A stretch of DNA of 64,000 bases from an uncultured Acidobacteriota bacterium (GCA_937859595.1 CALMAH010000008.1:1-64000), one strand, 5' to 3'. Positions 52,658-61,081 are shown, numbered from the stretch's first letter. A program made the numbers and translations. The notes: generated by a model from the sequence alone, not told the origin.

Positions 52658-53077
52658 TTATCGGCAGTTGACATTGATCTTATAAACACCGTCTTTGGTA
52701 AATTCCCCGCATCTCGCCACACAGCGCTCAACCAACCCTCTCAGCTCTTTGCTCTTGTATTGGCCTGTCCACTTACTGTTGCGGTCGGGCACATCTTTGG
52801 ACTCCGGCGATTCGAGCCATTTCTGAAAGGCTGCGTCATAGTCCGGGTCTCCTTCGATACAAAATCCGTTGCAGGCATTGGTTTCCGCTTGAGCGGGGTT
52901 ACTGTCCATCCCTCTATAGACCTTGCCCTCTACGGTCAATTCCGCTGTGCAGGCCTGGCCGCCGCCACATCCCAGAACTACTGCCAGCAGGAAGAACGAC
53001 CCCATCAACAGTTGCGGCATCCCCTTATGGCCCGAGCGTCTAAAGATCCAGCCCGTTTCTGGTCTTTTATCTTTCAT
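52658..53077 (-). CDS. cysteine-rich lipoprotein, tandem paralogue B
   Basis: 139 residues from ATG 53077, which overlaps the end of paralogue A by 11 bases (translational coupling); ATG 53020 would give 120 residues with a more compact signal peptide. Lipobox LLAVVLG|C followed by GGGQ. The mature domain has a fixed Cys pattern shared with paralogue A: C..E...G..YRG...A....C...CIEGDP......W, then RC..RC and a final Cys. Six Cys beyond the lipid Cys suggest three disulfides. No database family recognised. Together with paralogue A it represents a small periplasmic disulfide-rich domain arising by local duplication. Confidence 0.65.
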   Translation of the reverse strand: MKDKRPETGWIFRRSGHKGMPQLLMGSFFLLAVVLGCGGGQACTAELTVEGKVYRGMDSNPAQAETNACNGFCIEGDPDYDAAFQKWLESPESKDVPDRNSKWTGQYKSKELRGLVERCVARCGEFTKDGVYKINVNCR

Positions 53078-53453
53078 TACAGGTCAATTCCATCTTCAGC
53101 CGGCCGCCTTCCACGTCCGACAGGCATCGCGGCTCGCATGACCTGATCGCGTCGGCTATCGTCTTCTCGATCGTCATAGCGTCGTAAATGCTCATCTCGA
53201 TCTTATCGGGGTCTGTTTGAGACTTGGCCCAGTTCATATAGACCTTGCCGACCGCGGGATCGCCTTCTATGCAGTATTTCGTGCACGTGTCCATTTTTGC
53301 TCGCTTCTCGTCGCCGGCCACGCCCCTGAAGCTCCTTCCCCCAAAGGCGATCTCGCCCCTGCATACCTGCGTCTGCCCGCCGCCGCAACCGAGTACGGCC
53401 GCCACGAGGATGACTCCTCCGAATATCGCCACAGCGTAATTTTTTGACAGCAT
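53067..53453 (-). CDS. cysteine-rich lipoprotein, tandem paralogue A
   Basis: 128 residues from ATG 53453; ATG 53474 is an alternative. Lipobox VAAVLG|C then GGGQ. The mature domain repeats the signature of paralogue B: C.GEIAFGGRSFRG...A..DTC.KYCIEGDP.....Y.NW, then SCEPRC and a terminal Cys. Overall similarity is low except at Cys, Gly and CIEGDP, so the duplication is old. The stop overlaps the start of paralogue B. Function unknown. The conserved WxxS/T spacing and Cys positions should allow family searching. Confidence 0.65.
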   Translation of the reverse strand: MLSKNYAVAIFGGVILVAAVLGCGGGQTQVCRGEIAFGGRSFRGVAGDEKRAKMDTCTKYCIEGDPAVGKVYMNWAKSQTDPDKIEMSIYDAMTIEKTIADAIRSCEPRCLSDVEGGRLKMELTCNER

Positions 53454-53567
53454 TGTTTCTCTTTGTGCAACCATAAGGGCCCGACCTACACGATCGCCCG
53501 TCCTTCCCCGTCACGATCTGCCGCATTTCAAGACTGAAATGAGGTGACCCGACCGGGCACGGCACCT

Positions 53568-54389
53568 CTACTTTCTTCGTCTCAGCACCGGGTCGCTGGT
53601 CGAGACATCAAACACCGGATGCTTGTTCCCGAATTTCTTAACAAACGCCTCGTAGTTGGGGATGTTCATGACCCAGACGTCGCATCTATATCTCAGGGGA
53701 TACGTGTCGGTAGTGAGATTCGGCATGCGTTCCGCGTCATTGTAGTCGTTCGCCCAGTTCTTCCAGGTGTTCGGATTTGGCCGGAACGAATTTCGCAGCT
53801 CCGGATGGCCACAGGCTACGGTCTCGAGCTTGTTGAGCGAATCTGTATTCGCCAGTTCGAGCTTCCCGACCGCGACATACTGGCCTGCCTCGGGCTTGAA
53901 CATCAGTTCGAGGTCATCGCCGACGATCCTGTAAACAGCAAAGCCGTCGTTGTCTCGCCTCAGATTCTTTTCGGCTTCCGCGTCCTTGATAACCAACACG
54001 ACAACATCGCAAGTGCCGGTATCGATCACACGGCCCTTCTGGCCGCCGACCGTCGGCACCACTTTTTTGAACGCATCCTTATTGGAGGGGTTCGCGTTGT
54101 CCCCAAAGATGCACGCCACGAGGTCTTTTGCTCGCAGAACATCGCTCGTCGCCTTTGCGGCCGTCGTAAAGAAAAAGTGTTTTGGATACGTGTTCGCATC
54201 GGCCGCTGCTGCCGGCGATGTGCGCTGAGCGGCCGGGGCCTGCTGCTGTTCCGGCTGCGGGGCCGGAGTGGCTCGCGGCGTCGGCTGGGTCCTGATATTC
54301 GGCAGACGCGGGATCTGGGCTGCCGCGTCAAATGCCCCGAAAGCGAAAACAAAGGTAAATATGATCGATGTAAATAATGTTTTTTTCAA
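53568..54389 (-). CDS. exported protein of unknown function (TTG start)
   Basis: 273 residues from TTG 54389, chosen because a perfect AGGAGG (54396-54401) lies six bases upstream and a model signal peptide (KKTLFTSIIFTFVFAFGAF, ending DAAAQ) begins there. A longer frame from 54458 gives an implausible N terminus. After cleavage comes a Pro/Gln/Ala/Thr-rich linker (about 27-65), then an alpha/beta domain with three or four Cys (LVACIFGDN, TGTCDVVVL, TVACGHPEL, YRCDVWVMN). No recognised family. Cys pairing and export suggest disulfides. The SD sequence overlaps the stop of a short hydrophobic reading frame (see findings). Confidence 0.65.
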   Translation of the reverse strand: MKKTLFTSIIFTFVFAFGAFDAAAQIPRLPNIRTQPTPRATPAPQPEQQQAPAAQRTSPAAAADANTYPKHFFFTTAAKATSDVLRAKDLVACIFGDNANPSNKDAFKKVVPTVGGQKGRVIDTGTCDVVVLVIKDAEAEKNLRRDNDGFAVYRIVGDDLELMFKPEAGQYVAVGKLELANTDSLNKLETVACGHPELRNSFRPNPNTWKNWANDYNDAERMPNLTTDTYPLRYRCDVWVMNIPNYEAFVKKFGNKHPVFDVSTSDPVLRRRK

Positions 54390-54552
54390 AATGAACCTCC
54401 TAAAAAACAATGCCCAAATGGGCAAAAAGCAGAACGGCCAAGGGGAGACTGCCTGCAATTATCCCCAAAACCGCACCCCCTGTCCCCACATACATAGGTA
54501 GGTATTTGCCCGCCCCGGCCTGCAGCCGTCGCAGATAATTGTTTTCGGCAAC

Positions 54553-54589
54553 AAAAAAGTGGCCCGGACAGAAATAACTCTGTCCGGGC
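54553..54589 (-). terminator. terminator of the fad operon
   Basis: On the minus strand GCCCGGACAGA (54589-54579) pairs perfectly with TCTGTCCGGGC (54572-54562) around a six-base loop. CAC and six T follow (54558-54553). It lies about 30 bases after the acyl-CoA dehydrogenase stop. Confidence 0.85.
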
Positions 54590-54618
54590 AAGATCAGCCA
54601 AGGCCTGCTCAAGGAGAC

Positions 54619-56394
54619 CTAGAATGTGTAAGTGTTCGCCTCAATAAGTGTATCGGCGATCCGCTGGCGGGCGGCGATGGTGTTTATCGGAGAATTGTTC
54701 TTTGTAAATCGTTTAAGAGCAACCAGCAGTGTGCGGCCTTCGTCGCCTTCGGCAATGGCAGCGAGTGTATTGCGTGCTTTCATTTCGATCCGCTGGATAG
54801 CGTCATTGCAAAAGACCGAGGCCATATCGACAAAGCGGCCTGCCACATCTTCGCCGTTCTTTTCGGCGAATTTCTTTGCTCGGAGGATGGCAGATTCCAT
54901 TTGATATGCATCCATAATGATGTCCGCACAGTTGAGCAATACCTCCTGCTGTTCCTGCAACGCCTGCATATATTTCTGAGCTGCCGTTCCGAGCACCATT
55001 AGGGCGATCTTTTTAGCGTTCTGCGCAAGTCTTGTCTCGGCAGCCAGCAAGCCGGTATCTTCATCGAACGACATCTGCGGATTCAAGATCTCGTCTTGTA
55101 ATGCCTTTGCCGCCTGCAGCAGCCCAAGCTTACCCTTCATCGCACGTTTCAAAAGCTGGCCGGGTATGAGCATCCGGTTTATCTCGTTCGTGCCTTCATA
55201 GATGCGGTTTATGCGCGAGTCGCGATACGCCTTTTCCGCCGGGTAATCGGCCGAGTAGCCATAGCCGCCGTAGATCTGGACCATCTCGTCGGCGACGTAA
55301 TCGAGGGCTTCGCTGCAGGCCACTTTGTTGATTGACGATTCGACAGCGTACTCCTCGATGGACTGCATCTTGCGGGCCTGATCGGCACCGTCGCCGATGA
55401 GCGAATCGATCATCCCAACCGTTCGATAGGTGATGGATTCTGCGACCCATGTACGGATGGCCATTTCTGCAAGTTTGTGTTTGATAGCACCGAACGAAGA
55501 GATCGGCTTGTTGAACTGATGCCGCTCGTTGGCATAGCGGACGGATTCGTGGATGGCGAGCTTTGCACCGCCGGTGGTCGATGCTCCGAGTTTGAAACGG
55601 CCGACATTCAGGATGTTAAAAGCGATCTTCGCACCGTCGCCTACATTGCCGATCAGGTTCGTCGCCGGGATCTTTGCATCGGAAAGAATGAGCGGCGTGG
55701 TCGACGAGGATTTGATACCCATCTTGTGCTCCTCGGCACCGGGACGGCAGTTTTCGCTGCGTTCGACAACAAATGCAGAGAACTTTTCCTTTTCACCATC
55801 GACCTTGGCAAAGACGATGAAAACATCGGCGAAACCTCCGTTGGATATCCACATCTTCTCGCCATTGAGAATGTAGTGCTCGCCGTCGTCGGTGAGTTTT
55901 GCGGAACATTTTGCACCGAGAGCGTCGGAGCCGGAACCGGCTTCGGAAAGGCAATAGGCGGTTACGACCTCGCCGGAGACGATCTTGGGTATCCATTCTT
56001 GCTTTAGTTCTTCGGAACCGAAATAGAGGATCGGAAGTAGGCCGATGGACGTTTGGGCACCGAATGTGGTGCCAAAGCCGCCGGCACGTCCCATCATCTC
56101 GGCGATGATCACGCCGGTTGTCTGATCAAGCCCCAGCCCGCCGTATTCTTCGGGAATGGTCGCGCCAAGCAGGCCAAGTTCGCCGCCTTTTTTGATAAGA
56201 TCGCGGGCGACCTCCCAGGCGTGGTTCTCCATTGCCTCAAGGTTTGGCCGCACTTCGTTATCGATGAACTCGCGGCTTGTTTCGCCGATCATTTTTTGCT
56301 CTTCGGTGAAATCTTCCGGAGTGAAGATCTCATCGGTCTCAGCGATCAAAAACTCACCGCCTTTTATGTACTCTTTTTCCATTTGTGCTTCCAT
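54619..56394 (-). CDS. fadE: acyl-CoA dehydrogenase (FadE, long form)
   Basis: 591 residues from ATG 56394, with AAAGGA seven bases upstream; a GTG at 56412 is less likely. Standard acyl-CoA dehydrogenase N, middle and C domains (about 30-425: YCLSEAGSGSD FAD-side motif, LNGEKMWISNGGFADVFIV, and the catalytic-Glu region YGGYGYSADYPAEKAYRDSRINRIYEGTNEI) are followed by an extra helical C-terminal domain (about 430-591). The extra domain is seen in FadE/VLCAD-type enzymes of about 600 residues. It catalyses the first, FAD-dependent step of fatty-acid beta-oxidation. It is the last gene of the fad locus, ahead of a strong terminator. Confidence 0.93.
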   Translation of the reverse strand: MEAQMEKEYIKGGEFLIAETDEIFTPEDFTEEQKMIGETSREFIDNEVRPNLEAMENHAWEVARDLIKKGGELGLLGATIPEEYGGLGLDQTTGVIIAEMMGRAGGFGTTFGAQTSIGLLPILYFGSEELKQEWIPKIVSGEVVTAYCLSEAGSGSDALGAKCSAKLTDDGEHYILNGEKMWISNGGFADVFIVFAKVDGEKEKFSAFVVERSENCRPGAEEHKMGIKSSSTTPLILSDAKIPATNLIGNVGDGAKIAFNILNVGRFKLGASTTGGAKLAIHESVRYANERHQFNKPISSFGAIKHKLAEMAIRTWVAESITYRTVGMIDSLIGDGADQARKMQSIEEYAVESSINKVACSEALDYVADEMVQIYGGYGYSADYPAEKAYRDSRINRIYEGTNEINRMLIPGQLLKRAMKGKLGLLQAAKALQDEILNPQMSFDEDTGLLAAETRLAQNAKKIALMVLGTAAQKYMQALQEQQEVLLNCADIIMDAYQMESAILRAKKFAEKNGEDVAGRFVDMASVFCNDAIQRIEMKARNTLAAIAEGDEGRTLLVALKRFTKNNSPINTIAARQRIADTLIEANTYTF

Positions 56395-56407
56395 AACTAT
56401 TCCTTTT

Positions 56408-56467
56408 GCCACGAATTACACGAATGGCACGAATACGAACATTTGTGTTACTCGGGTCATTCTTGGC
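56408..56467. repeat. imperfect palindromic intergenic repeat
   Basis: Arms 56408-56434 and 56441-56467 are inverted copies (19 of 27 positions pair) of the GCCACGAATTACACGAAT-type motif. It occupies nearly the whole gap between fadA and fadE. A related element lies at 59153-59203. Such ACGAATTACACGAAT palindromes are recurrent non-coding repeats in several phyla. Confidence 0.6.
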
Positions 56468-56480
56468 TAAAACTCCTTTC

Positions 56481-57659
56481 CTAATCCAGTCTTTCAAATA
56501 TTCCCGCTGCGCCCATGCCGCCGCCGACGCACATTGTTACCATTCCGTACTTCGCATTACGGCGTTTCATTTCCTGCAGGATGGTTGCCGTGAGCTTTGC
56601 ACCGGTGCAGCCGAGCGGGTGGCCGAGGGCGACGGCACCTCCGTTCACGTTGACTTTGTCGGGATCCATTTCAAGCAGCTTCATCACGGAAAGCCCCTGA
56701 GCGGCAAAGGCTTCGTTGAGCTCGATGAGGTCGATCTGATCGAGCGTAAGGCCTCCGAGCTTGAGAGCCTTTGGGATGGCGTAAACAGGCCCGACGCCCA
56801 TTTCTTCGGGGAGGCATCCGGCGGTGGCGTATGACACGAATCTTGCGATCGGCTTTAGCCCAAGCTCGTCGGCTTTGTCAGCCGACATGACGACCGCAGC
56901 GGCGGCGCCGTCGGACATTTGCGAAGAATTGCCGGCGGTTACAGTTCCGTTGGCGTGAAACACGGGCCGGAGCTTTGCAAGCCCCTCGATCGAAGTGTCA
57001 GCACGCGGGCCCTCGTCGGTCTCGAACACAACTTCTTTTCGCCGTACGCGGCCTTTTTCGTCGAATTCATCAACATTTATCGTCATCGGCACGATCTCGT
57101 TGGTGAACTTGTTTTCCTTGATCGCGGCGAGGGCTTTCATATGCGAATTGTACGAGAATTCGTCCGCCTGCTCGCGGGTTATCTCGTATTTGCGGGCGAG
57201 ATTTTCGGCGGTCAGGCCCATGTTCAGGTAATAGTCGGGATAGGTATCGGCAAGAACCGGGTTTGGGCGAAAGGTGTTGCCGCCCATGGGGATCGCGGTC
57301 ATCGATTCGAGGCCGCCGGCGACTATCACATCGGCGCCGCCCGTCATGATGCGCTCGGCAGCCAAGGCGATGGTCTGGAGGCCCGACGAACAGTAACGGT
57401 TGACCGTCATCGCGGAGGCTTCGACCGGAATACCGGCGAGTATTGCCGAGGTCCGGGCGACGTTCATTCCCTGCGAAGCCTCAGGAAACGCGCAGCCCAT
57501 GATGACGTCTTCGACAAGCGCCGCGTCAACGCCCGCCCTCGCGACCGCTTCCTTGATCGCCGTCGCACCCATCTCATCCGAACGCGTGTTCCGCAACGTG
57601 CCCCTCGGGGCCTTACCGACAGCCGTCCGCACGGCTGAAACTATTACTGCTTGTTTCAT
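56481..57659 (-). CDS. fadA: acetyl-CoA C-acyltransferase (thiolase)
   Basis: 392 residues from ATG 57659, which follows GGAGGTGAGG; the extra upstream residues of the open frame are not thiolase-like. Nucleophile Cys is in [13 protein letters not shown] (about residue 90). [12 protein letters not shown] and [16 protein letters not shown] carry the catalytic His, and the terminal [13 protein letters not shown] carries the second Cys. It performs the last thiolytic step of beta-oxidation. It lies between fadE and a set of small genes, with the multifunctional FadN-type enzyme further upstream in the same direction. Confidence 0.95.
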   Translation of the reverse strand: MKQAVIVSAVRTAVGKAPRGTLRNTRSDEMGATAIKEAVARAGVDAALVEDVIMGCAFPEASQGMNVARTSAILAGIPVEASAMTVNRYCSSGLQTIALAAERIMTGGADVIVAGGLESMTAIPMGGNTFRPNPVLADTYPDYYLNMGLTAENLARKYEITREQADEFSYNSHMKALAAIKENKFTNEIVPMTINVDEFDEKGRVRRKEVVFETDEGPRADTSIEGLAKLRPVFHANGTVTAGNSSQMSDGAAAAVVMSADKADELGLKPIARFVSYATAGCLPEEMGVGPVYAIPKALKLGGLTLDQIDLIELNEAFAAQGLSVMKLLEMDPDKVNVNGGAVALGHPLGCTGAKLTATILQEMKRRNAKYGMVTMCVGGGMGAAGIFERLD

Positions 57660-57660
57660 A

Positions 57661-58344
57661 TTAAATAACCTCACCTCCCGTGGGCGATTTCTCATCCGGG
57701 TCATTGATTTCCACGGAAACTAACTTTAAATGCTCCGAGATTTTTTCTAAGCTTTCTCTGGCTCTTGCCATCTCCTGCGCAATGTTGTGTTCGTCAAATT
57801 TGCTATTAACCCCATCCAGAATTCCTTTTGGTGATAGATCAAAATCAAAACTGCGTTTTAGCCGCTTTGGGAAAAAAAACACCGGATTGTCAAATTCCAC
57901 AATAATCCTAAAAGGCTTGTCCAAAACCTCTTTATTAGCTGCGGCATCACACCAAAAGAAACTTCGCTGATAATTTTGGTGAAGACAAGGAAATGGAATT
58001 TTAAAATACTCCGAAGTGGCTTTGGGCGTAATTTGATCCGATGCTTCCCCAATATTCGCCCAACCGAGGAAGTCGGGTTCAGACTTGAGACTTACATTTC
58101 GCAACTCTATACCCCTATTCTCCAAAACGAAATCAATATTTGGACGAATCCCTCCCCACTGTTTTGTATCTTTGGGTCTGGTCTTATAGTAAAGGGCGAT
58201 ATTAGGAATACGCCGCTGGACTACTGCAATATAAACAGTAAATGCTAAAAGCAAAAATGTTAACAAATTGTATATTCCGGTCAGCAAAAGCGACCAATTT
58301 TCGTATCTGGACATCTCCCTTACTGCGATTTCCTCATTCAGCAT
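57661..58344 (-). CDS. single-span membrane protein, unknown, AT-rich
   Basis: 227 residues. One membrane helix (about 22-42), preceded by a short N-terminal part, and a soluble region of about 180 residues with no recognised motif. Codon use is clearly AT-richer than in the flanking fad and SRPBCC genes, including many ATT, TTT and AAA codons, which suggests recent acquisition. Its stop abuts the fadA start region, and its 5' end overlaps the SRPBCC gene end by 11 bases, so despite its composition it is wired into the operon. Function unknown. Confidence 0.6.
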   Translation of the reverse strand: MLNEEIAVREMSRYENWSLLLTGIYNLLTFLLLAFTVYIAVVQRRIPNIALYYKTRPKDTKQWGGIRPNIDFVLENRGIELRNVSLKSEPDFLGWANIGEASDQITPKATSEYFKIPFPCLHQNYQRSFFWCDAAANKEVLDKPFRIIVEFDNPVFFFPKRLKRSFDFDLSPKGILDGVNSKFDEHNIAQEMARARESLEKISEHLKLVSVEINDPDEKSPTGGEVI

Positions 58345-58867
58345 TAGTTTCTACCGTTTTCTTTATTACTTCTAACATCTCCATCCTGATCAACCCGCTG
58401 AACGGTTGAACGAACGTCCAATAAAATCCAAAGCATCGGCGGCTGCCTTGGTCCAGGCATTTGATGCGGGTTTCGGTCGTTAGCCGCGTAGCTTTGCCCT
58501 CGGGGTCGTCAGCATCGAGCGAGAAATTCCACACCGCCTTTGCGTAGCCGCTTTTGTCGAATGCCTTGAAGTTCTCGGCGTTCACATCCTGCAAGTCGCC
58601 CCACGGCGTCCAAAATTTTCCTGCCAGACCGATCAGCAATTCTTTCGCGGGCCGCTCGCCGAGGATCCGGAATTTGGAGTAGCTCAAATTTCGTAGCGTC
58701 AAGGCATCTGCCGACATTCCTCGCAGTGTAAGCAACGTTCGTACGATCCAGGATTCGCCAAAATTCGCATCCTGAGCCGCTTCGTACACCGTCGCGGCAT
58801 CGGCATTGATCGCTATCGAATGCTTTTCCTCAAAATCGTATTCCGGCAAAAATTCATCGATCAGCAT
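58334..58867 (-). CDS. SRPBCC/START-like protein
   Basis: 177 residues from ATG 58867, overlapping the upstream gene stop by seven bases; the longer open frame adds only Arg/Lys-rich residues. The sequence HSIAINADAATVYEAAQDANF, LVGLAGKFW-type LIGLAGKFWTPWGDL and TRLTTETRIKCLDQGSRRCFGFYW follows a SRPBCC-fold family common in bacteria and annotated as hypothetical. These proteins bind hydrophobic ligands in a central cavity. A lipid- or acyl-linked role would suit its fad neighbours, but that is inference. Confidence 0.75.
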   Translation of the reverse strand: MLIDEFLPEYDFEEKHSIAINADAATVYEAAQDANFGESWIVRTLLTLRGMSADALTLRNLSYSKFRILGERPAKELLIGLAGKFWTPWGDLQDVNAENFKAFDKSGYAKAVWNFSLDADDPEGKATRLTTETRIKCLDQGSRRCFGFYWTFVQPFSGLIRMEMLEVIKKTVETNAE

Positions 58868-59142
58868 TTCAATCCTTTGATCTTTTTCAGAACGCGGTTT
58901 ACGTCCAGCATTCTTGCTGTTCCTTCGCCGCCACTGGTTGCGCATGAGGCGAACTGCTGCCAGTTGTTGGCTGCCTCGCGGTATTTGTCTTCATCACCGC
59001 CCAGGACGTCGCCCCAATTCTCGTAAAAGCTAGCTCGGATCTCATTCTCCGGGAACATACCTACGCCGCGGTCGGTCTCAGCCAACATCGCCGCCTCTGC
59101 CTCAGCGTACTTTCCTTCGCTTACAAGTTGTCGCCAATTCAT
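58861..59142 (-). CDS. small helical protein, unknown
   Basis: 93 residues, no signal peptide, no membrane span. Composition suggests an alpha-helical TPR-like hairpin (WRQLVSEGKYAEAEAAMLAE at the start, YENWGDVLGGDEDKYREAA in the middle). The stop overlaps the start of the SRPBCC gene by seven bases, supporting that it is real and co-translated. No family recognised beyond the TPR-like pattern. Confidence 0.6.
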   Translation of the reverse strand: MNWRQLVSEGKYAEAEAAMLAETDRGVGMFPENEIRASFYENWGDVLGGDEDKYREAANNWQQFASCATSGGEGTARMLDVNRVLKKIKGLKC

Positions 59143-59152
59143 ATACTTCTTG

Positions 59153-59203
59153 CCATAAATTACACAAATTACAGGAATAGGCCCGAATTTGTGTGATCCG
59201 TGG
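59153..59203. repeat. imperfect palindromic intergenic repeat
   Basis: Arms 59153-59172 and 59184-59203 pair at about 14 of 20 positions, with cores TACACAAATT and AATTTGTGT. It is related in sequence to the repeat at 56408-56467 and fills the gap between the ybaK-like gene and the 93-residue gene. Confidence 0.5.
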
Positions 59204-59210
59204 GTAGATC

Positions 59211-59690
59211 CTAATTCTCAATACTGACCGAAACCTCGTTTGCTTGGAGTATTTCTTTCAATACGCTTGGGTTGATCTCGATCAGAAAGCCTCGCTTGCC
59301 GCCGTTGACATAGATGCGTTCGAGATCAAATATCGTTCGTTCGGCATAGACGGGCATTTTGGTTCGCGTCCCGAAGGGCGATGTGCCGCCGACGAGATAG
59401 CCTGTAAGTTTAGCTGCTCGCTCGGGCGTTACCGGTTCGACCGATTTGACGCCGATATGCCGTGCCAAGTTCTTCGTCGAGACCTCTCGGTCACCGTGCA
59501 TCAGCACTATCAGCGGCTTCTTTTCGTTAGTTTCAAAGACCAGCGTCTTGACCACGGCGTGGACATCAACGCCAAGTTGCCTCGCCGATTCTTTTGCACC
59601 GCCTTTTTCGACATAGTCGTAAAGGTGCGGGACAAACTCGACCATCTTCTCTCTCAAATATCTGACGGCGGGCGTTATCGGGTAGTCCAT
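59211..59690 (-). CDS. ybaK: YbaK/EbsC-type Cys-tRNA(Pro) deacylase
   Basis: 159 residues, the full YbaK domain. Catalytic-type Lys lies in VVKTLVFET, and GYLVGGTSPFGTR is the substrate-loop signature GGxSPxG. YbaK hydrolyses Cys mischarged on tRNA(Pro), a translation quality-control step in the cytoplasm. It overlaps the upstream membrane-protein gene by 16 bases, so it belongs to the same transcript. Its presence among fad genes is probably chance operon packing. Confidence 0.92.
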   Translation of the reverse strand: MDYPITPAVRYLREKMVEFVPHLYDYVEKGGAKESARQLGVDVHAVVKTLVFETNEKKPLIVLMHGDREVSTKNLARHIGVKSVEPVTPERAAKLTGYLVGGTSPFGTRTKMPVYAERTIFDLERIYVNGGKRGFLIEINPSVLKEILQANEVSVSIEN

Positions 59691-60070
59691 TCTTTTTTTT
59701 CCGAAACCAGATATAGGACCAACGCGATGACCAAAAGGATCACCGCCCCGACGTCAAACGCGGCGACGCGTCCGATCTCCGCCGAATATTCTGACCCGGA
59801 ATACACCAGATAAAGGAACGCCGCTTTGCCCACCAATGCCCCCACGATAACGGGCACGGTCAGATCTCGCCGCATTGCCGCAAAGATCATCGCGGCGCCA
59901 AGCAATCCGAGAAGTACGGCCCGATGCCTTGTCAAGATCGATATATCCTCACCCACCAATGACAGGCCGTACAGATCGACGGTTCTTTCAGGTGCGAAAA
60001 AGGCTATCGCGGGAGTGATATTTAGCACTCCAACAAGCAACAAAATAGCTGAGACTATCCACCTGGTCAC
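59675..60070 (-). CDS. four-span membrane protein, unknown
   Basis: 131 residues with four predicted membrane helices (about 4-24, 48-66, 70-88, 103-124). No motif beyond a conserved-looking HRAVLLGLLGAAMIFAA segment, which resembles small uncharacterised bacterial membrane proteins. Its 5' end overlaps the stop of the glycosylase gene by four bases and its 3' end overlaps ybaK by 16. Coupled within the operon. Function not inferable. Confidence 0.65.
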   Translation of the reverse strand: MTRWIVSAILLLVGVLNITPAIAFFAPERTVDLYGLSLVGEDISILTRHRAVLLGLLGAAMIFAAMRRDLTVPVIVGALVGKAAFLYLVYSGSEYSAEIGRVAAFDVGAVILLVIALVLYLVSEKKEWTTR

Positions 60071-60624
60071 TTTAGCTCCCTGTACCTAAAACATGAGGTT
60101 AAATGATCATTTACCATCCCCGTTGCCTGCATAAATGCGTACATTATTGTCGAACCGACGAAATTGAATCCGCGCTTTTTCAGGTCTTTCGAGATCGCAT
60201 CAGAAACGTCGGTCTTCGCCGGGACGTCTGAATGCGACTTCCACTTGTTGACGATCGGTTTGCCGTCAACGAATGACCAGATATATGCGTCGAACGTACC
60301 GAACTCTTTCTGCACACTTAGGAACGCATTTGCATTCCGGACTGCGGATGCGATCTTGAGGCGGTTTCGGACTATTCCCGGATCGGCAAGCAATTTTGCA
60401 CATTTTGCATCCGAGTACCGAGCTACCTTCGCAGCGTCGAAGTTGTCGAACGCCTTTCGGTAGTTGTCCCGTTTTGCCAGTATCGTGTCCCAGCTCAGCC
60501 CGGCCTGTGCGCCTTCGAGGATGAGAAATTCAAAGAGCCCTCGATCGTTGTGGAGCGGCGAGCCCCACTCCGTGTCGTGATAGTGGATCGCGAGATCGTT
60601 TCTCGCCCAGTCGCATCTTTTCAT
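60067..60624 (-). CDS. tag: DNA-3-methyladenine glycosylase I
   Basis: 185 residues from ATG 60624, overlapping the stop of the upstream lipoprotein gene by four bases. The Tag signature is present: an N-terminal Cys in MKRCDWA, the zinc His in HYHDTEWG, and the C-terminal zinc pair in MVNDHLTSCFRY. QAGLSWDTILAKRDNYR and the FNFVGSTIMYAFMQA helix carry base-pocket residues. It removes 3-methyladenine from alkylated DNA in the base-excision pathway. Length and motifs are standard. Confidence 0.95.
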   Translation of the reverse strand: MKRCDWARNDLAIHYHDTEWGSPLHNDRGLFEFLILEGAQAGLSWDTILAKRDNYRKAFDNFDAAKVARYSDAKCAKLLADPGIVRNRLKIASAVRNANAFLSVQKEFGTFDAYIWSFVDGKPIVNKWKSHSDVPAKTDVSDAISKDLKKRGFNFVGSTIMYAFMQATGMVNDHLTSCFRYRELK

Positions 60625-61064
60625 TGTTCGATCTTTGTGACCTTCATAAAGCAAACACCTTCGGTGTCCTGAAACGGCGGAATGATAGACATCGTTCCCG
60701 TTACCTTCACCTTTTTCTCAAGATCGACGCGATCCCCGCCGTTCGTATAGATCTTTACATCCTCTCGTTTGAAACCGCTTTCAAGCTTTTCAGCCATATT
60801 TGCCGACGACCCCTGTTCAATATCCACGCGAACTTTCTTGTCAGAACCCGGAGCCTCCTTGAGGTCGAATCCGCACTCCATTCGCCCGCTGCGATTCGAG
60901 CAGAACATAAAACTGCGGGGTTCAAGAAAGCCGGCAACCTCTATGACCTTCTTTTCGTTTTCCGCCACGCACGCACTTGAAAACTCAGTAGGCACGCCCG
61001 ACCCCGGGCCGCACCCGACGGAAAATAAAACGACTGCTAATAACATCGGATTGATCACTCGCAT
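60621..61064 (-). CDS. lipoprotein with OB-fold-like domain, unknown
   Basis: 147 residues from ATG 61064, which has GGGAG about nine bases upstream. Signal peptide with lipobox (LFSVG|C). The mature part starts with a Gly/Pro-rich linker, then a beta-rich region with a Cys pair (FMFCSNRSGRMEC) and the final VKVTGTMSIIP...CFMKVTKIEQ, a pattern like bacterial OB-fold periplasmic proteins. No firm family. It overlaps the tag start by four bases and the upstream thioesterase-like gene is directly adjacent, so it is co-transcribed with them. Confidence 0.65.
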   Translation of the reverse strand: MRVINPMLLAVVLFSVGCGPGSGVPTEFSSACVAENEKKVIEVAGFLEPRSFMFCSNRSGRMECGFDLKEAPGSDKKVRVDIEQGSSANMAEKLESGFKREDVKIYTNGGDRVDLEKKVKVTGTMSIIPPFQDTEGVCFMKVTKIEQ

Positions 61065-61081
61065 AAATATCTCGCTCCCAC

